A DNA stretch of 64,000 nt from CAYFKJ01 sp964528595 (GTDB lineage Bacteria; Pseudomonadota; Alphaproteobacteria; UBA2966): assembly GCA_964528595.1 (NCBI GenBank), contig CAZGTM010000012.1, positions 1-64,000 of the forward strand, given 5' to 3'. A model generated the notes under the pieces. The model saw only the letters and a program-made list of their open reading frames with translations, ran no database searches and was not told the DNA's origin. The position numbers and the translations under genes are program-made. Below are positions 33,676-43,778 of the stretch, piece by piece; the stretch's first letter is position 1; each line of letters begins with the position of its first letter.

Positions 33676-34983
33676 TCATTCGGCCGCCGCAGGCTCCTTC
33701 ACCGTCAGCAGCAGCAGGAAACCGACGACAAAGAAAGCCAGCACGGTGGAGAGGCCCCAGCGCTGGCTCTGCATCGAGGCGGTTATGACGGCAACGAGGG
33801 CGGGGCCGACGAAGGCCGTGGCTTTACCGGTCAGGGCGTAAAGACCGAAGTACTCCGTCGACTGGCCTTCGGGGGCGAGGCGCGCCATCAGCGACCGGCT
33901 GGCGGCCTGTGACGGGCCGACGAAGATCCCGAGCACGGAGCCGAACACCCAGAACCACGTCACGTCCGGGGCCAATATCGCCCCGAGTGCGCAAACCGAC
34001 AGCCCGCCCAGCGCGATAACGATGGTTTTCTTCGACCCGATCCAGTCGTCGATCCAGGCGAACGCGATGGCGCCGGCGCCGGCGGTGACGTTCAGCACCA
34101 TGCCGAAGATGATGACCTCCGCCAGTTCCATCTTAAACGTGCCGGCGGCATAGACGCCGCCGAAGGCGAAGATCGTCGCCAGTCCGTCGGCGTAGATCAT
34201 GCGGGCAATCAGGAAACGCACGATGTTGCCCTGACCCTTGAGACCTTTCAGCGTCTTGCCCAGCAGTTCGAAGCCTTCGGTCACCTTTTGTCCGATGGAC
34301 AACCGCTTGCCGATACGGTCCGGCGTCCAGACGAACATGGGCCAGGCGAACAGGACGAACCAGATGGCGACGATGGGACCGACAACCCGGACATGTTCGG
34401 CGCCGTCGGTGGTCAGCCCGAAAAGCGGTGTTTCCGCCTGCACGAAGCCGAACAATGCCAGGGCCATGGCGGCCAGACCGCCGATGTAGCCGAGCCCCCA
34501 GGCCCAGCCGGACCAGCGCCCCAAGCGGCTTTCCGGTACCAGGTCGGGCAGCATGGCGTTGTTGAAGACGATGCCGAACTCGAACCCCACGGTACCGATG
34601 ACGACCCAGACCATGGCCCAGGTGGCGAAACTGGGATCGGGTTCGGCGTACCACAGCATCCAAGAGCCGATAATGCAGGTGACGGTGAAAATGGCGAGCA
34701 AGGGTTTTCGCGGCCCTCCGGCATCGGCGATGGCGCCGAACACCGGGCTGCCGAAGGCGATGATCAGGCCGGCGATGCTGGCGGTGTAGCCCCAAAGCTC
34801 CTGGCCGCGCACCTCGTCGCCGATGATGCCCTTGGTGAAATAAGCCGAGAAGACGAAGGTGATGATCAGGGTCGTGTAGGGGGAGTTTGCCCAGTCATAG
34901 AGCGCCCAGCCCCAAAGCCCCTTTTTCGACGTCGTCGGGCCTGCCGGCGACGCTGATGCCGAACCTACTCCGTCCTCACTCAT
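33676..34983 (-). CDS. MFS transporter, UMF1/Atg22-like
   Basis: A 435-residue inner-membrane protein with about twelve transmembrane helices. The opening WGWALYDWANSPYTTLIITF is the hallmark of the UMF1 family, bacterial relatives of yeast Atg22 vacuolar effluxers; FNNAMLPDLVPESRLGRWSGWAWGLGY is also characteristic. Substrates in bacteria are not established, with amino acids or other small metabolites likely. It lies 32 bases downstream of the glutamate dehydrogenase gene on the same strand and is probably co-transcribed with it. Confidence 0.87.
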   Translation of the reverse strand: MSEDGVGSASASPAGPTTSKKGLWGWALYDWANSPYTTLIITFVFSAYFTKGIIGDEVRGQELWGYTASIAGLIIAFGSPVFGAIADAGGPRKPLLAIFTVTCIIGSWMLWYAEPDPSFATWAMVWVVIGTVGFEFGIVFNNAMLPDLVPESRLGRWSGWAWGLGYIGGLAAMALALFGFVQAETPLFGLTTDGAEHVRVVGPIVAIWFVLFAWPMFVWTPDRIGKRLSIGQKVTEGFELLGKTLKGLKGQGNIVRFLIARMIYADGLATIFAFGGVYAAGTFKMELAEVIIFGMVLNVTAGAGAIAFAWIDDWIGSKKTIVIALGGLSVCALGAILAPDVTWFWVFGSVLGIFVGPSQAASRSLMARLAPEGQSTEYFGLYALTGKATAFVGPALVAVITASMQSQRWGLSTVLAFFVVGFLLLLTVKEPAAAE

Positions 34984-35015
34984 TCACCTTCTCCCCCGTT
35001 TCACTGAACCAAACG

Positions 35016-38000
35016 TCAACTCACGATCATGGCGCGGACCTGACGGTTGGCCAGCGCCAGCTGGGCCACGTCGATCGTGCCGGCCGCCTTGAATTCGGCG
35101 ATCATGCCGGCGCCGCGCTGGATGACGCCGTCGCTGGCGTCGACCCAGCTTGTGATCGCGGCGTCGCCGCTGCGCCGGCCCGCCGCATCCAATACCTTGA
35201 GCGCCAGGGCGCGCTGCTGACCGAACAGGTCCTCGACGATCACGGCGATGGCCAGACGCTCCCAATGGCTTTCCGGGTCGATGTGTTCGGCCGCCACGCG
35301 CAACCAATCGAGGCCAAGATGGCCGCCGACGCGGAAGTAGATGTCGCCGACCTCGCCGACGCCGCGCTTGGTCATGTTGGCGGCATGCACGATATGACAG
35401 GCCGATCGCATGGCTTCCAGGCTGGCCACGCGGCGCGCCAAATCATGCGGCACGCCCGCCTCTATATAGGCCGCTGTCTCGGCTTCCAGCTCTGCCAGTT
35501 CCAGCTCGCCCGCCAAGTTTTCAATATTTGCCGCCACCGCAGCGATGCCGGGCGCAAACGCCTTGATGGTCCCGGCAATGTCCAGCGGCTGGGGCAGGTT
35601 GTTGAGGAACCAGTTGGTGACGTTGCGCATCAGGTTTTCCGACGCCGCGTTCATGCGGGTCTGCACGTCGGCGGTGACGACATTGTCGAGCGCGGCGATG
35701 CCGCCCCATAAATCACGGAATTCGAATGCGCCCCTGGCCACGGCGTAGGCTCGGGAAATGTCGGCCGGCGATACCCCGGTTTCCTCGACGATATCGTTGA
35801 CGAAGGTAGCACCGACGCGGTTGACGATGGAATTGGCGGCCAGCGTGGCGACGATTTCGCGGCGCAGGCTGTGTTCCGCCAGCGCCTTGGGAAACTTGGT
35901 CTGCAGAAGCCCCGGAAAATAGGCCACGAGATCGTCGGCGAAGTACGGGTCCTGGGGCAGGTCGCTCGCCAGCAGGTCGTCGTACAAGGTCATTTTGGCG
36001 TAGGACTGAACGACGGCGAATTCCGGCCGGGTGAGGCCGGCGCCGGCGGCCGAGCGCTCCGTCAGCATTTCGTCGTCGGGCAGATATTCGATGGCGCGAT
36101 CCAGCCGGCCCTGACGCTCCAGGGCGCGCATGAACCGGCCCTGTTCCTCCAGCGCCGCCACACCGCGCGACTGCGCCGTCGTCATGGCCATGGTCTGGAT
36201 GTAGTTGGTGCGCAGAACGAGGTCGGCGACGTCGTCCGTCATCTGAGACAGCACGCGTCCCCGCTGCTTGTGCGACAACTTGCCCTGCGCCACCACGGAA
36301 TCGATCAGCACCTTGATGTTGACTTCGTGATCCGAGCAATCGACGCCGGCGGAATTGTCGATGGCGTCGGTGTTCACGCGGCCGCCGGTCATGGCGTATT
36401 CGATGCGGCCAAGCTGGGTCATGCCCAGATTGCCGCCTTCGCCCACCACGCGGCAACGTAGATCCTTGCCGTCGACCCGCAGCGAATCGTTAGCCCGGTC
36501 GCCGACGTCCAGGTGCGATTCGCCCGCCGACTTGACGTAGGTGCCGATGCCGCCGTTCCACAGCAGATCGACCTCGGCCATCAGCATGGCCTTGATCAGT
36601 TCGAGCGGCGTCAAGCTATCGCGGGTGATGCCGAAGCAGGCTTTCATTTCCTTCGATATCGGCACCGATTTGGCCGAGCGATCGAACACCCCGCCGCCCT
36701 TCGAGATCAGCTTGGTGCTGTAGTCCGCCCAGGAGGAGCGCGGCTTGTCGAACAGGCGTTGGCGTTCGGCGTGCGACGCCGGCGCATTGGGATTGGGGTC
36801 GACGAAAATGTGCATATGGTTGAAGGCGCCCAGCAGCTTGATGTGCGGGCTCAGCAGCATGCCGTTGCCAAAGACATCGCCGCCCATGTCGCCGATGCCG
36901 ACGACGGTGAAGTTTTGGGATTGCGTGTCGATACCCATCTCGCGGAAGTGGCGCTTGACCGATTCCCAGGCGCCGCGGGCCGTAATGCCCATGCCCTTGT
37001 GGTCGTAGCCCTCCGAGCCGCCCGACGCAAACGCATCGCCCAGCCAGAAGCCGTAGTCGATGGCCACGCCGTTGGCGATATCGGAAAAGGTTGCCGTCCC
37101 CTTGTCGGCGGCGACCACCAGATAGGCGTCGTCGTCGTCGTAGCGCACGACGTCGTCGGGCGCCTTGATGCCTTTCGGCGTCTGGTTGTCGGTGACGTCC
37201 AAGAGGCCCCGGATGAAGGTCTTGTAGCAGTTGACGACCTCCTCCATGACGCCGTCGCGCCCGCCCGCCTCGGGCAGCCGTTTGGTCACGAAACCGCCTT
37301 TGGCGCCGACCGGCACGATGACCGCGTTCTTGACCATTTGCGCCTTCATCAGGCCGAGAACCTCGGTGCGGAAGTCCTCGCGCCGGTCCGACCAGCGCAA
37401 GCCGCCGCGCGCCACCCGGCCCCCCCTGAGATGGACGGCCTCGACGCGGGGCGAGTAGACGAAAATTTCAACGTGCGGCCGCGGCAGCGGCAATTCGTCG
37501 ATCTGCCGGCTGTTCAGCTTGAACGATACATAGGGCTTGATGCTGCCGTCGGCGGCCGGCTGGTAGTAATTGGTCCGCAGGGTGTTTTCGATCAGGTTGA
37601 GGTAGCGCCTGAGGATGCGGTCCTCGTCGAGGTTCGACACTTGGTCCAAGAGCGCGTTGATGCGCGCGACCAGACGCTTGGCGGGGGCGGCGCGGTCCTT
37701 CTTGCCGGCCGGATCGAACCGCATGTGAAACAGGTCGACGAGACGCCGGGTGATGTCGGGATTGTTGGCCAGCGTGGCGCCCATGTAGTCCTGGCTGAAG
37801 GTGATGCCGGTTTGCCGCAGATATTTGCAATAGGCCCGCAGCGCCACGACTTCGCGGCAGGTCAGCCGGGCGCTGATCACCAGCCGGTTGAAAACGTCGT
37901 TCTCGATGTTGCCGGCCCAAACCTGGGCGAATGTCTCCTCGAATTGATCCTTGGCCGCGTCGATGTCGAGGGCGGCGCCCTGACGCTCGTGCATGCCGAA

Positions 38001-39860
38001 ATCATGAATCCAGATGCTGTCTTCGCGGTGATCCCGGCTGATCTTGTGAGGCACTTCATCGATGACCTGAAGGCCCATATTCTCCAGGATCGGCAGACAG
38101 TCGGATAGCGGAATAGGATTGCCGGCGTGGAAGATCTTGAAGCGCATGGCGTGGGCCGGCGCGTCCACCGGACGGTAGAGGTTGAGCGCCAGGTCGCCCT
38201 CGTTGACGAGCAACTCCATCTTTTCGACGTCGAGCAGCGCTTCGTCCGCGGAAAACTCGTCGCGGTATCCCGGCGGGAAGGCGTCGCCATAGGCTTCCAG
38301 CAGGCGGTGTGCCTCCGCCTCGCCGAAATGGCCGGTGACGGCGTCATCCAGATCGTCGCGCCAGGTCCGGGCGGCCTGGCGCAGGCTGTCATCCAGCTGG
38401 TCCGGTTCAGGCGTCAGGGGAACCTTGGTGTCGACGGCGATGATGAAATGGATACGGGCCAGGGGCGATTCGCCAAGGTGCGTATAGAACGCCGAGACAT
38501 GGCCGCCGAAGGACTCGGCGAGGATGGTACCGAAAGCGCGGCGCAGGTCGGTGCTGTGCTGTTCGCGCGGCACGTAAACCAGGCAGGAAACAAACCGGCC
38601 GAACGGGTCGCGCCGGTAGAACGCCCGGATGCGCGGGCGTTCCTGCAGTTCGAGAACGCCGATCGATATATTGAAGAGGTCCTCTTCCGAGATTTGAAAC
38701 AACTCATCCCGGGGGAAGGTTTCGACGATATTGATCAAGGCCTTGCCGTCGTGGCCGGCGGCGGAAAGCCCGGCGTTTTCGACGGACTGTTTAACCTTGC
38801 GGCGCAGCAGCGGAATGGCCAGCGGGCTCTGGTTGTAGGCGGCCGAGGTAAAGAGGCCGATAAATCGCCGTTCGCCCACGACCCGGCCGCGCTTGTCGAA
38901 ACGCTTGACGCCGATGTAGTCGAGATGGACGGCGCGGTGCACGGTCGAACGCACGTTGGCCTTGGTAACGAACAGGGGCGTCGGCTGCATCATGAGGTGA
39001 CGGACTTCGTCGGTCATGGCTGCACCACTGCGCTTGCCACCGGTATGCAGCACATGGGTGTTGGGATTTCGCAAAATGCCCAGTCCCGACCCCTTGACCA
39101 GCTTCATGGATTTTTCGCTGCGCCCGCCGGAGTAGTCGTATTCGCGCACGCCCAAGAGCGTGAAGTGGTTGTCGGCCAGCCACTCCAGGAAGGACGTGGC
39201 TTCCTCGACCTCTTCCATATCCAGCGGCGGCGGCGTCAGTTTGATGGTGGTGATAGCTTCGTGCAGCCGGGCCAACATGGGCTTCCAGTCTTCCACGGCG
39301 GCCCGCACGTCAGCCAGGATGCTGGTAATCCGGCGCTCGATTTCCTTGCAGGTCTTGGCCGAGGCCTGGGCCACGATCTCGACGTGCATCCAGGATTCGT
39401 TGATGGCGCCGTCGGCGCTCGAACCGATTTCAAGCAACTCCGTCAGTTTGCCCGTGCCGCCCCGTTTCAGGCAGACGACAGGGTGGACCGCGAGGTTGAC
39501 GCCGTATCCGGCGCTGCCGAGGCCTTGCGTTACGGAATCGACCAGAAACGGCATATCGTCGTTGGCGATCTCGATGACCGTGTGGGGCGAACTCCAGCCA
39601 TCCTTTTCGGCATCGGGGTTGAAAACGCGGATTATCGGCGTGCCCGGCTTTCTTTTTTCGGCGAATTTCAGAAGGCTCGTGGCCGCGCCGCAAAGGTTTT
39701 CGACGCTGATGTCGTTCACGTCCTCGGGCGCCACGCGTTCGTAGTAGCGATGGACGAAAGCAGCCGTCTCGGCTGCTTTTTTCTTGCCCATGGTTTTCTG
39801 GAGATGTTTGACGACCTGCTTGATCCGGTCGTCCTTTTGCTTACGCGCCCTGGTCAGCAT
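35016..39860 (-). CDS. NAD-specific glutamate dehydrogenase, large (about 180 kDa) type
   Basis: A 1,614-residue enzyme that oxidatively deaminates glutamate to 2-oxoglutarate and ammonium using NAD. The length matches the L_180 class. The long N-terminal regulatory region (ACT-like, about residues 1-700) precedes the catalytic core, where MVKNAVIVPVGAKGGFV carries the substrate-binding lysine and VVGIGDMGGDVFGNGML forms the NAD-binding loop. Its catabolic role fits the nitrogen genes further right. Many long open frames lie antisense to it because of high GC content. A 271-base gap follows upstream with no convincing gene. Confidence 0.95.
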   Translation of the reverse strand: MLTRARKQKDDRIKQVVKHLQKTMGKKKAAETAAFVHRYYERVAPEDVNDISVENLCGAATSLLKFAEKRKPGTPIIRVFNPDAEKDGWSSPHTVIEIANDDMPFLVDSVTQGLGSAGYGVNLAVHPVVCLKRGGTGKLTELLEIGSSADGAINESWMHVEIVAQASAKTCKEIERRITSILADVRAAVEDWKPMLARLHEAITTIKLTPPPLDMEEVEEATSFLEWLADNHFTLLGVREYDYSGGRSEKSMKLVKGSGLGILRNPNTHVLHTGGKRSGAAMTDEVRHLMMQPTPLFVTKANVRSTVHRAVHLDYIGVKRFDKRGRVVGERRFIGLFTSAAYNQSPLAIPLLRRKVKQSVENAGLSAAGHDGKALINIVETFPRDELFQISEEDLFNISIGVLELQERPRIRAFYRRDPFGRFVSCLVYVPREQHSTDLRRAFGTILAESFGGHVSAFYTHLGESPLARIHFIIAVDTKVPLTPEPDQLDDSLRQAARTWRDDLDDAVTGHFGEAEAHRLLEAYGDAFPPGYRDEFSADEALLDVEKMELLVNEGDLALNLYRPVDAPAHAMRFKIFHAGNPIPLSDCLPILENMGLQVIDEVPHKISRDHREDSIWIHDFGMHERQGAALDIDAAKDQFEETFAQVWAGNIENDVFNRLVISARLTCREVVALRAYCKYLRQTGITFSQDYMGATLANNPDITRRLVDLFHMRFDPAGKKDRAAPAKRLVARINALLDQVSNLDEDRILRRYLNLIENTLRTNYYQPAADGSIKPYVSFKLNSRQIDELPLPRPHVEIFVYSPRVEAVHLRGGRVARGGLRWSDRREDFRTEVLGLMKAQMVKNAVIVPVGAKGGFVTKRLPEAGGRDGVMEEVVNCYKTFIRGLLDVTDNQTPKGIKAPDDVVRYDDDDAYLVVAADKGTATFSDIANGVAIDYGFWLGDAFASGGSEGYDHKGMGITARGAWESVKRHFREMGIDTQSQNFTVVGIGDMGGDVFGNGMLLSPHIKLLGAFNHMHIFVDPNPNAPASHAERQRLFDKPRSSWADYSTKLISKGGGVFDRSAKSVPISKEMKACFGITRDSLTPLELIKAMLMAEVDLLWNGGIGTYVKSAGESHLDVGDRANDSLRVDGKDLRCRVVGEGGNLGMTQLGRIEYAMTGGRVNTDAIDNSAGVDCSDHEVNIKVLIDSVVAQGKLSHKQRGRVLSQMTDDVADLVLRTNYIQTMAMTTAQSRGVAALEEQGRFMRALERQGRLDRAIEYLPDDEMLTERSAAGAGLTRPEFAVVQSYAKMTLYDDLLASDLPQDPYFADDLVAYFPGLLQTKFPKALAEHSLRREIVATLAANSIVNRVGATFVNDIVEETGVSPADISRAYAVARGAFEFRDLWGGIAALDNVVTADVQTRMNAASENLMRNVTNWFLNNLPQPLDIAGTIKAFAPGIAAVAANIENLAGELELAELEAETAAYIEAGVPHDLARRVASLEAMRSACHIVHAANMTKRGVGEVGDIYFRVGGHLGLDWLRVAAEHIDPESHWERLAIAVIVEDLFGQQRALALKVLDAAGRRSGDAAITSWVDASDGVIQRGAGMIAEFKAAGTIDVAQLALANRQVRAMIVS

Positions 39861-40131
39861 CCACTACCCCCGTCGCATGATCTTGCCTCTGCCCAATTGC
39901 GGCCGATCACTGCCTAGCGCATTGATATTGCCGCGAAATAAGCACTTGCCATCTCTTCGCACCGCTACCATGCCCGCAACGAACCCCGCTGGCAAGAGAA
40001 GCCGCGCGGCGCATTTGGTTGACGATTACGCGACGGATGGTAAAACTCTCGCCGCAATTCCATCGGGAATCGTTGGCCGGCGTCAGGCGATCCCGCTCTA
40101 ACTCGGCGCGGCAGGGACGGGGCACGGTTCG

Positions 40132-40977
40132 TTGTTGTTCAGATTTTTCGAAATTTTCGGCCTGTTTGCGCTGCTCGTAGCCGCGCCGGCAAGCGCGAAA
40201 GAAGAGCTGAAACCCTTGTGGGAGTTGGGTGTGGTGGGAGCCGTGGGTTTTTTGCCAGACTACCCGGCGGCGGCGCAGAGCCATGCCCAGGGGGGCGTGC
40301 TGCCTTATGTCGTCTATCGCGGAGATTTTATTCGGGCGGGCGATAAAGGTCTGATCCGCGGACGTTTCATCCATACCGACCGGGTGGAACTGGACATTTC
40401 CCTGGCCGGCTCGTTTCCGGTCGAATCCGATCACAACAAAGCCCGCGACGGCATGCCCGATCTTGACTGGATGGGCGAAATCGGGCCGCGGCTGCAGGTG
40501 ACTTTGGCGCGCGCCGCAAGGGATGCGAAAATCGACCTCGAATTACCGCTGCGGGCCGTCTTTTCCACCGATTTTTCCAATGTGGATTTTCAGGGCTTCG
40601 TTTTTGCGCCCGAGATCGCCTATCAGCATGCCGATTTTCTGGGCTGGGCCCTCAATTTGAAACTCGGCCTCAGTGCCGATTTCGCCAGCCAGGACCTTGC
40701 CGGCTACTTCTACGATGTCCCCGCCAACTTCGCGACGGCAGCGCGTACGGCTTATACCGCCGATGCCGGTTACATGGGCGCCAAACTGCGCCTCAGGGGC
40801 TTGAAGCCGCTGGGCTCCCGCTGGAAGGCGTTTGCCGCGCTGCAGGGTGATTTTCACCACGGCGCCGCCAACGATCCGAGCCCCCTTTTCAAACAAAAAT
40901 CCAACGTCAGCGTCGGGATCGGCGCCATTTGGTCGTTCTGGCAATCGGACGCGATGGTGCGCAACGGCGAGCCCTAG
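40132..40977 (+). CDS. MipA/OmpV-like outer membrane protein
   Basis: A 281-residue predicted outer-membrane beta-barrel. A signal peptide (up to AAPASA) is followed by alternating-hydrophobicity strands and the family opening ELGVVGAVGFLPDYPAA, and it ends with a hydrophobic aromatic segment (SVGIGAIWSFW) before a short polar tail. MipA/OmpV proteins are small barrels, some of which scaffold peptidoglycan enzymes. The start is TTG at 40132 or 40135 (adjacent in frame). It stands alone between divergent or unrelated genes. Confidence 0.78.
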   Translation: MLFRFFEIFGLFALLVAAPASAKEELKPLWELGVVGAVGFLPDYPAAAQSHAQGGVLPYVVYRGDFIRAGDKGLIRGRFIHTDRVELDISLAGSFPVESDHNKARDGMPDLDWMGEIGPRLQVTLARAARDAKIDLELPLRAVFSTDFSNVDFQGFVFAPEIAYQHADFLGWALNLKLGLSADFASQDLAGYFYDVPANFATAARTAYTADAGYMGAKLRLRGLKPLGSRWKAFAALQGDFHHGAANDPSPLFKQKSNVSVGIGAIWSFWQSDAMVRNGEP

Positions 40978-41066
40978 GTCCGAGCCAAATCTACAGGGCT
41001 TGCTTTATTTCGGCTGAATTCCGACAATCGGGCCAACGAATTTGAGTATCGATTGGAGAAATGGCC

Positions 41067-41426
41067 ATGAGCAGCGCCAACGTCAGCGCCCAGATCAGCC
41101 GAGTCTTCGACCAAATTCCCGCGGATGTCCGTGAAACGCTCACCGACCAGCAACGCGATGCCTTGGTCGGCGTCCTGCATAAAGCGGGCTGGCGCCGGGA
41201 TCACGCCGTCAACATCCGCTTGAGCCTGCCGCTGGTATTTATGCGTATATTCATCACGATCGTTGCGGGTGCGGAACGACGTGACGTCAGCCGCCTGGCG
41301 ACGGACCGCCACGGTCATCCGTTGCGCACCGCCGGTAATGCCTTATTTGTCGTCTCAACGGCGGTGATTATCTACGCCATCGCCCTGGCGGGCGTGCTGG
41401 CCTATTCCTCGATCATCGAATTTTAG
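41067..41426 (+). CDS. Hypothetical membrane protein
   Basis: A 119-residue protein with a polar N-terminal half (ADVRETLTDQQRDALVGVLHKAGW) and two hydrophobic segments, LPLVFMRIFITIVAG in the middle and a stronger one near the C terminus (AGNALFVVSTAVIIYAIALAGVLAY). The ATG at 41067 is preferred to 41061 because the GGAGA site ends one base before the earlier codon. No domain recognised. The gene is convergent with the CheY-like gene; their stops are 13 bases apart. Confidence 0.6.
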   Translation: MSSANVSAQISRVFDQIPADVRETLTDQQRDALVGVLHKAGWRRDHAVNIRLSLPLVFMRIFITIVAGAERRDVSRLATDRHGHPLRTAGNALFVVSTAVIIYAIALAGVLAYSSIIEF

Positions 41427-41439
41427 GAACGGCGGCGCT

Positions 41440-41841
41440 TTAATCCATCAATTGAAACAGGCTGTCGAGGCGGGCCTTCAGGTCCTCGGTCTCGATCGGT
41501 TTCATGAAGAAATAGGTGGCGCCCGTGCGCTTGGCGGCGTTGAACGCCTCGACGTCGGTTTTGGCCGTCAGCATCACGAACGGCGTCCCGGGATAATCGG
41601 CCCGGAATATTTCCAGCAACTCGAGCCCGTTCATTTTGGGCATCATCCAGTCGCTCACAACCAGATCGAACGGCTGCTTGCCGTCCTTGACGATTTTCAG
41701 GGCGGCCTGGCCATCCTCGGCGACGGTCACATCGGAAACGCCGAGCGAATTCAGGACCGTCTTGACCAATTCAGCCATGGGCGCCTCGTCTTCGACGACG
41801 AGAACCTTGAGGCCTTGACGTTGCTGAGCATTGAGTGCCAT
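41440..41841 (-). CDS. Single-domain response regulator (CheY-like receiver)
   Basis: A 133-residue receiver domain without an output domain. Acidic pocket residues Glu18-Asp19 (VVEDEA), phosphoacceptor Asp64 (VVSDWMMPKMNG), the Thr in MLTAKTD and the Lys in FMKPIE are all present, so it should be phosphorylated. No histidine kinase gene is nearby. It may serve chemotaxis-type or phosphorelay signalling. Confidence 0.9.
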   Translation of the reverse strand: MALNAQQRQGLKVLVVEDEAPMAELVKTVLNSLGVSDVTVAEDGQAALKIVKDGKQPFDLVVSDWMMPKMNGLELLEIFRADYPGTPFVMLTAKTDVEAFNAAKRTGATYFFMKPIETEDLKARLDSLFQLMD

Positions 41842-41890
41842 GTCCGTCCCTAATGCCGCCGCGGCGCCAGGTCCGCGGGTTTCAAACGCA

Positions 41891-41920
41891 TGAGGCCCGG
41901 CCTGGTAGGGCCGGGCCTCA
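41891..41920 (-). terminator. Strong hairpin downstream of tRNA-Gly
   Basis: A perfect 12-bp stem (TGAGGCCCGGCC / GGCCGGGCCTCA) with a 6-base loop lies 9 bases beyond the 3-prime end of tRNA-Gly in its direction of transcription. Only a short TTT follows on that strand, so it is either a weak-U-tract terminator or a processing barrier. Confidence 0.65.
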
Positions 41921-41929
41921 GCGTGAAAT

Positions 41930-42004
41930 TGGAGCGGGCGATGAGATTCGAACTCACGACCCTAACCTTGGCAAGGTTATGCTCTACCCCTGAGCTACGC
42001 CCGC
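41930..42004 (-). tRNA. tRNA-Gly (anticodon GCC)
   Basis: On the minus strand the 75 bases begin GCGGGCGTAGCTCAGGGGTA and end CGCCCGC-T-CCA. They fold into a 7-bp acceptor stem, a D arm (AGCTC...GAGC), an anticodon stem TAACC/GGTTA around loop TTGCCAA with anticodon GCC, and a T arm with GTTCGAATC. The CCA end is encoded. Confidence 0.96.
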
Positions 42005-42193
42005 TTTGCTTTCGAGGCCGGGATAATACGCATCGTGCGCCCGTTTGCAAGTCTTTAACCGCACATCCCGGCCAAACGCCAAATTGCCGGCTTCGCGCCG
42101 CCCAGACGTGGCGGAAAAGGCTTGGGCGTGCGCGCCGTCGTGGGTATGTTGCGGACGCTGACCATGCCGCCCGATCGATGGAGCCCAAGAGCC

Positions 42194-42694
42194 ATGCCCG
42201 CCACGGAAGAAGATCTGCTGACCCGCCTGGGGGAACTGGGTATCGATACGACGACAGAGCGCCATCCGCCCCTCCACACCGTCGAGGAGAGCAAGGAATT
42301 GCGGGGAAATTTGCCCGGCGCACACTGCAAGAGCCTATTTCTCAAAGACAAAAAAGGCGCGTTCTGGCTGGTCGTAGCGGAGGAGGATCGCCCGGTCGAT
42401 CTGAAAACGCTGCATAAAAGAATTGGCTCGGGCCGGTTGTCGTTCGGCAAGCCCGACTTGCTGATGGAACTGCTGGGGGTGCGGCCGGGCGCGGTGACGC
42501 CGTTCGGCTTGATCAACGATACGGATTGTACCGTCAATGTCGTGCTCGACGCGGACATGATGGCCAACGATCTGCTCAACTACCATCCGCTGCACAACGA
42601 AGCGACCACCGCCATCGCCTCGGCCGACCTCGTCCGCTTCATCGAAGCCACGGGTCACGGCATCCAGCAAATCAAGCTCGACGGTCCGCTCTGA
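42194..42694 (+). CDS. YbaK/ProX-type aminoacyl-tRNA editing protein
   Basis: A 166-residue cytosolic protein of the YbaK/EbsC fold. It aligns with prolyl-tRNA editing domains (ProX/ProXp-Ala): HPPLHTVEESKELRGNLPGAHCKSLFLKDKKG at the N terminus, split here by length limits into the HTVEES and KSLFLKDKKG motifs, and the GVRPGAVTPFGLIND motif. Such enzymes hydrolyse Ala mischarged on tRNA-Pro. The ATG at 42194 is used; an upstream in-frame ATG at 42122 would add 24 atypical residues. Confidence 0.87.
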   Translation: MPATEEDLLTRLGELGIDTTTERHPPLHTVEESKELRGNLPGAHCKSLFLKDKKGAFWLVVAEEDRPVDLKTLHKRIGSGRLSFGKPDLLMELLGVRPGAVTPFGLINDTDCTVNVVLDADMMANDLLNYHPLHNEATTAIASADLVRFIEATGHGIQQIKLDGPL

Positions 42695-42842
42695 GGGTTG
42701 GCCGACGGCGGCCTGCCCGTGCTATCCTTGTAAGATGCGCCGTGCCCCCCATCTATCTGGATGATGACGGGGCGTTGGTTTCGCCAGAAAATTCCTTCGT
42801 CATAAGCCGCCCCAACGATCTAACGCGAGAAGAATAAAAAGC

Positions 42843-43745
42843 ATGGAAGAACTACTCAGCCAGCCGGACGGCCCAGCCGGACTAATCAAGGAATCAAGTG
42901 ACGCCACGTTCGTCGAGGATGTCGTCCAGGCCTCGACCGAGGTGCCCGTGATCGTCGACTTTTGGGCGCCCTGGTGTGGTCCCTGCAAGCAGCTCGGACC
43001 GGCCATCGAAAAGGTCGTGACCGCGGCGGCCGGCGCCGTCAAGTTGGTCAAGATCAACATCGACGAAAACCCCGCTGTCGCTCAGCAGCTGAGAATTCAA
43101 TCCATCCCCGCCGTCTACGCCTTCAAGAACGGCCAGCCCGTCGACGGTTTCGTCGGCGCCCTGCCGGAAAGCCAGATCAAGCAGTTCGTCGAAAAACTGG
43201 CGGGAGAGATCGGCCCCTCGCAGGCGGAAACCGTGATGGCCGACGCCAAGGCGGCGCTCGACGCGGGCGACTACGCCCAGGCCGCCGGACTTTTCGGTGA
43301 AGCGTTGCGTCTTGAAGCAGGCAATGCCGACGCGCTGGCCGGGCTGGCTCAATGCTACATCGGCGGCGGTGATTTGGAGCGGGCCCGCCAGACCCTGGAG
43401 ATCGTCGCGCCGGAAAACGCCGACGATCCCGCCGTGGCCAGCGCCCGCGCCGCCTTGTCGCTGGCGGACGAGGCCCAGGACGCCGGCGACATTGCCCCGC
43501 TGGAAGCCAAGGTGGCGGCGGACGACAAGGACCACCAGGCGCGCTACGACCTGGCCCAGGCCCTGGTGGCGGCGGACCGTAAGCTGGAGGCGGTCGATCA
43601 TCTGCTGGCCATTGTCCGCGTCGACCGTACCTGGAACGATGACGGCGCCCGCAAGCAGTTGCTGAAACTGTTCGAAGCGTTCGGCCCCGAGGACGAGGCG
43701 ACCCTCGAAGGCCGCCGACAGTTGTCGCTGATCTTGTTCTCCTGA
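42843..43745 (+). CDS. Thioredoxin-TPR protein (CnoX/YbbN-like)
   Basis: A 300-residue cytosolic protein. Residues 17-125 form a thioredoxin domain with the intact active site WCGPCKQ and the cis-Pro loop SIPAVYAF. The rest consists of TPR-like helices (AKAALDAGDYAQAAGLFGEA and following). E. coli CnoX (YbbN) is a holdase that hands substrates to GroEL; unlike it, this protein keeps a redox-active CGPC. It starts a plus-strand run with the Lon-N, Trm112 and DUF971 genes. Confidence 0.9.
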   Translation: MEELLSQPDGPAGLIKESSDATFVEDVVQASTEVPVIVDFWAPWCGPCKQLGPAIEKVVTAAAGAVKLVKINIDENPAVAQQLRIQSIPAVYAFKNGQPVDGFVGALPESQIKQFVEKLAGEIGPSQAETVMADAKAALDAGDYAQAAGLFGEALRLEAGNADALAGLAQCYIGGGDLERARQTLEIVAPENADDPAVASARAALSLADEAQDAGDIAPLEAKVAADDKDHQARYDLAQALVAADRKLEAVDHLLAIVRVDRTWNDDGARKQLLKLFEAFGPEDEATLEGRRQLSLILFS

Positions 43746-43778
43746 ACCGGACACCGCCATGAAACGGCTGGAGCAGAA

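Noticed and set aside
38127..39917. Long plus-strand frame (596 codons) opposite the glutamate dehydrogenase gene
   Set aside because: Repetitive Asp/Val/His/Arg composition and no motifs; it is the usual antisense frame of a high-GC gene whose true coding strand has clear NAD-glutamate dehydrogenase signatures.
39861..40131. Possible 43-codon gene from the ATG at 39970
   Set aside because: No ribosome site or domain and unremarkable codon pattern; not enough to support a gene.
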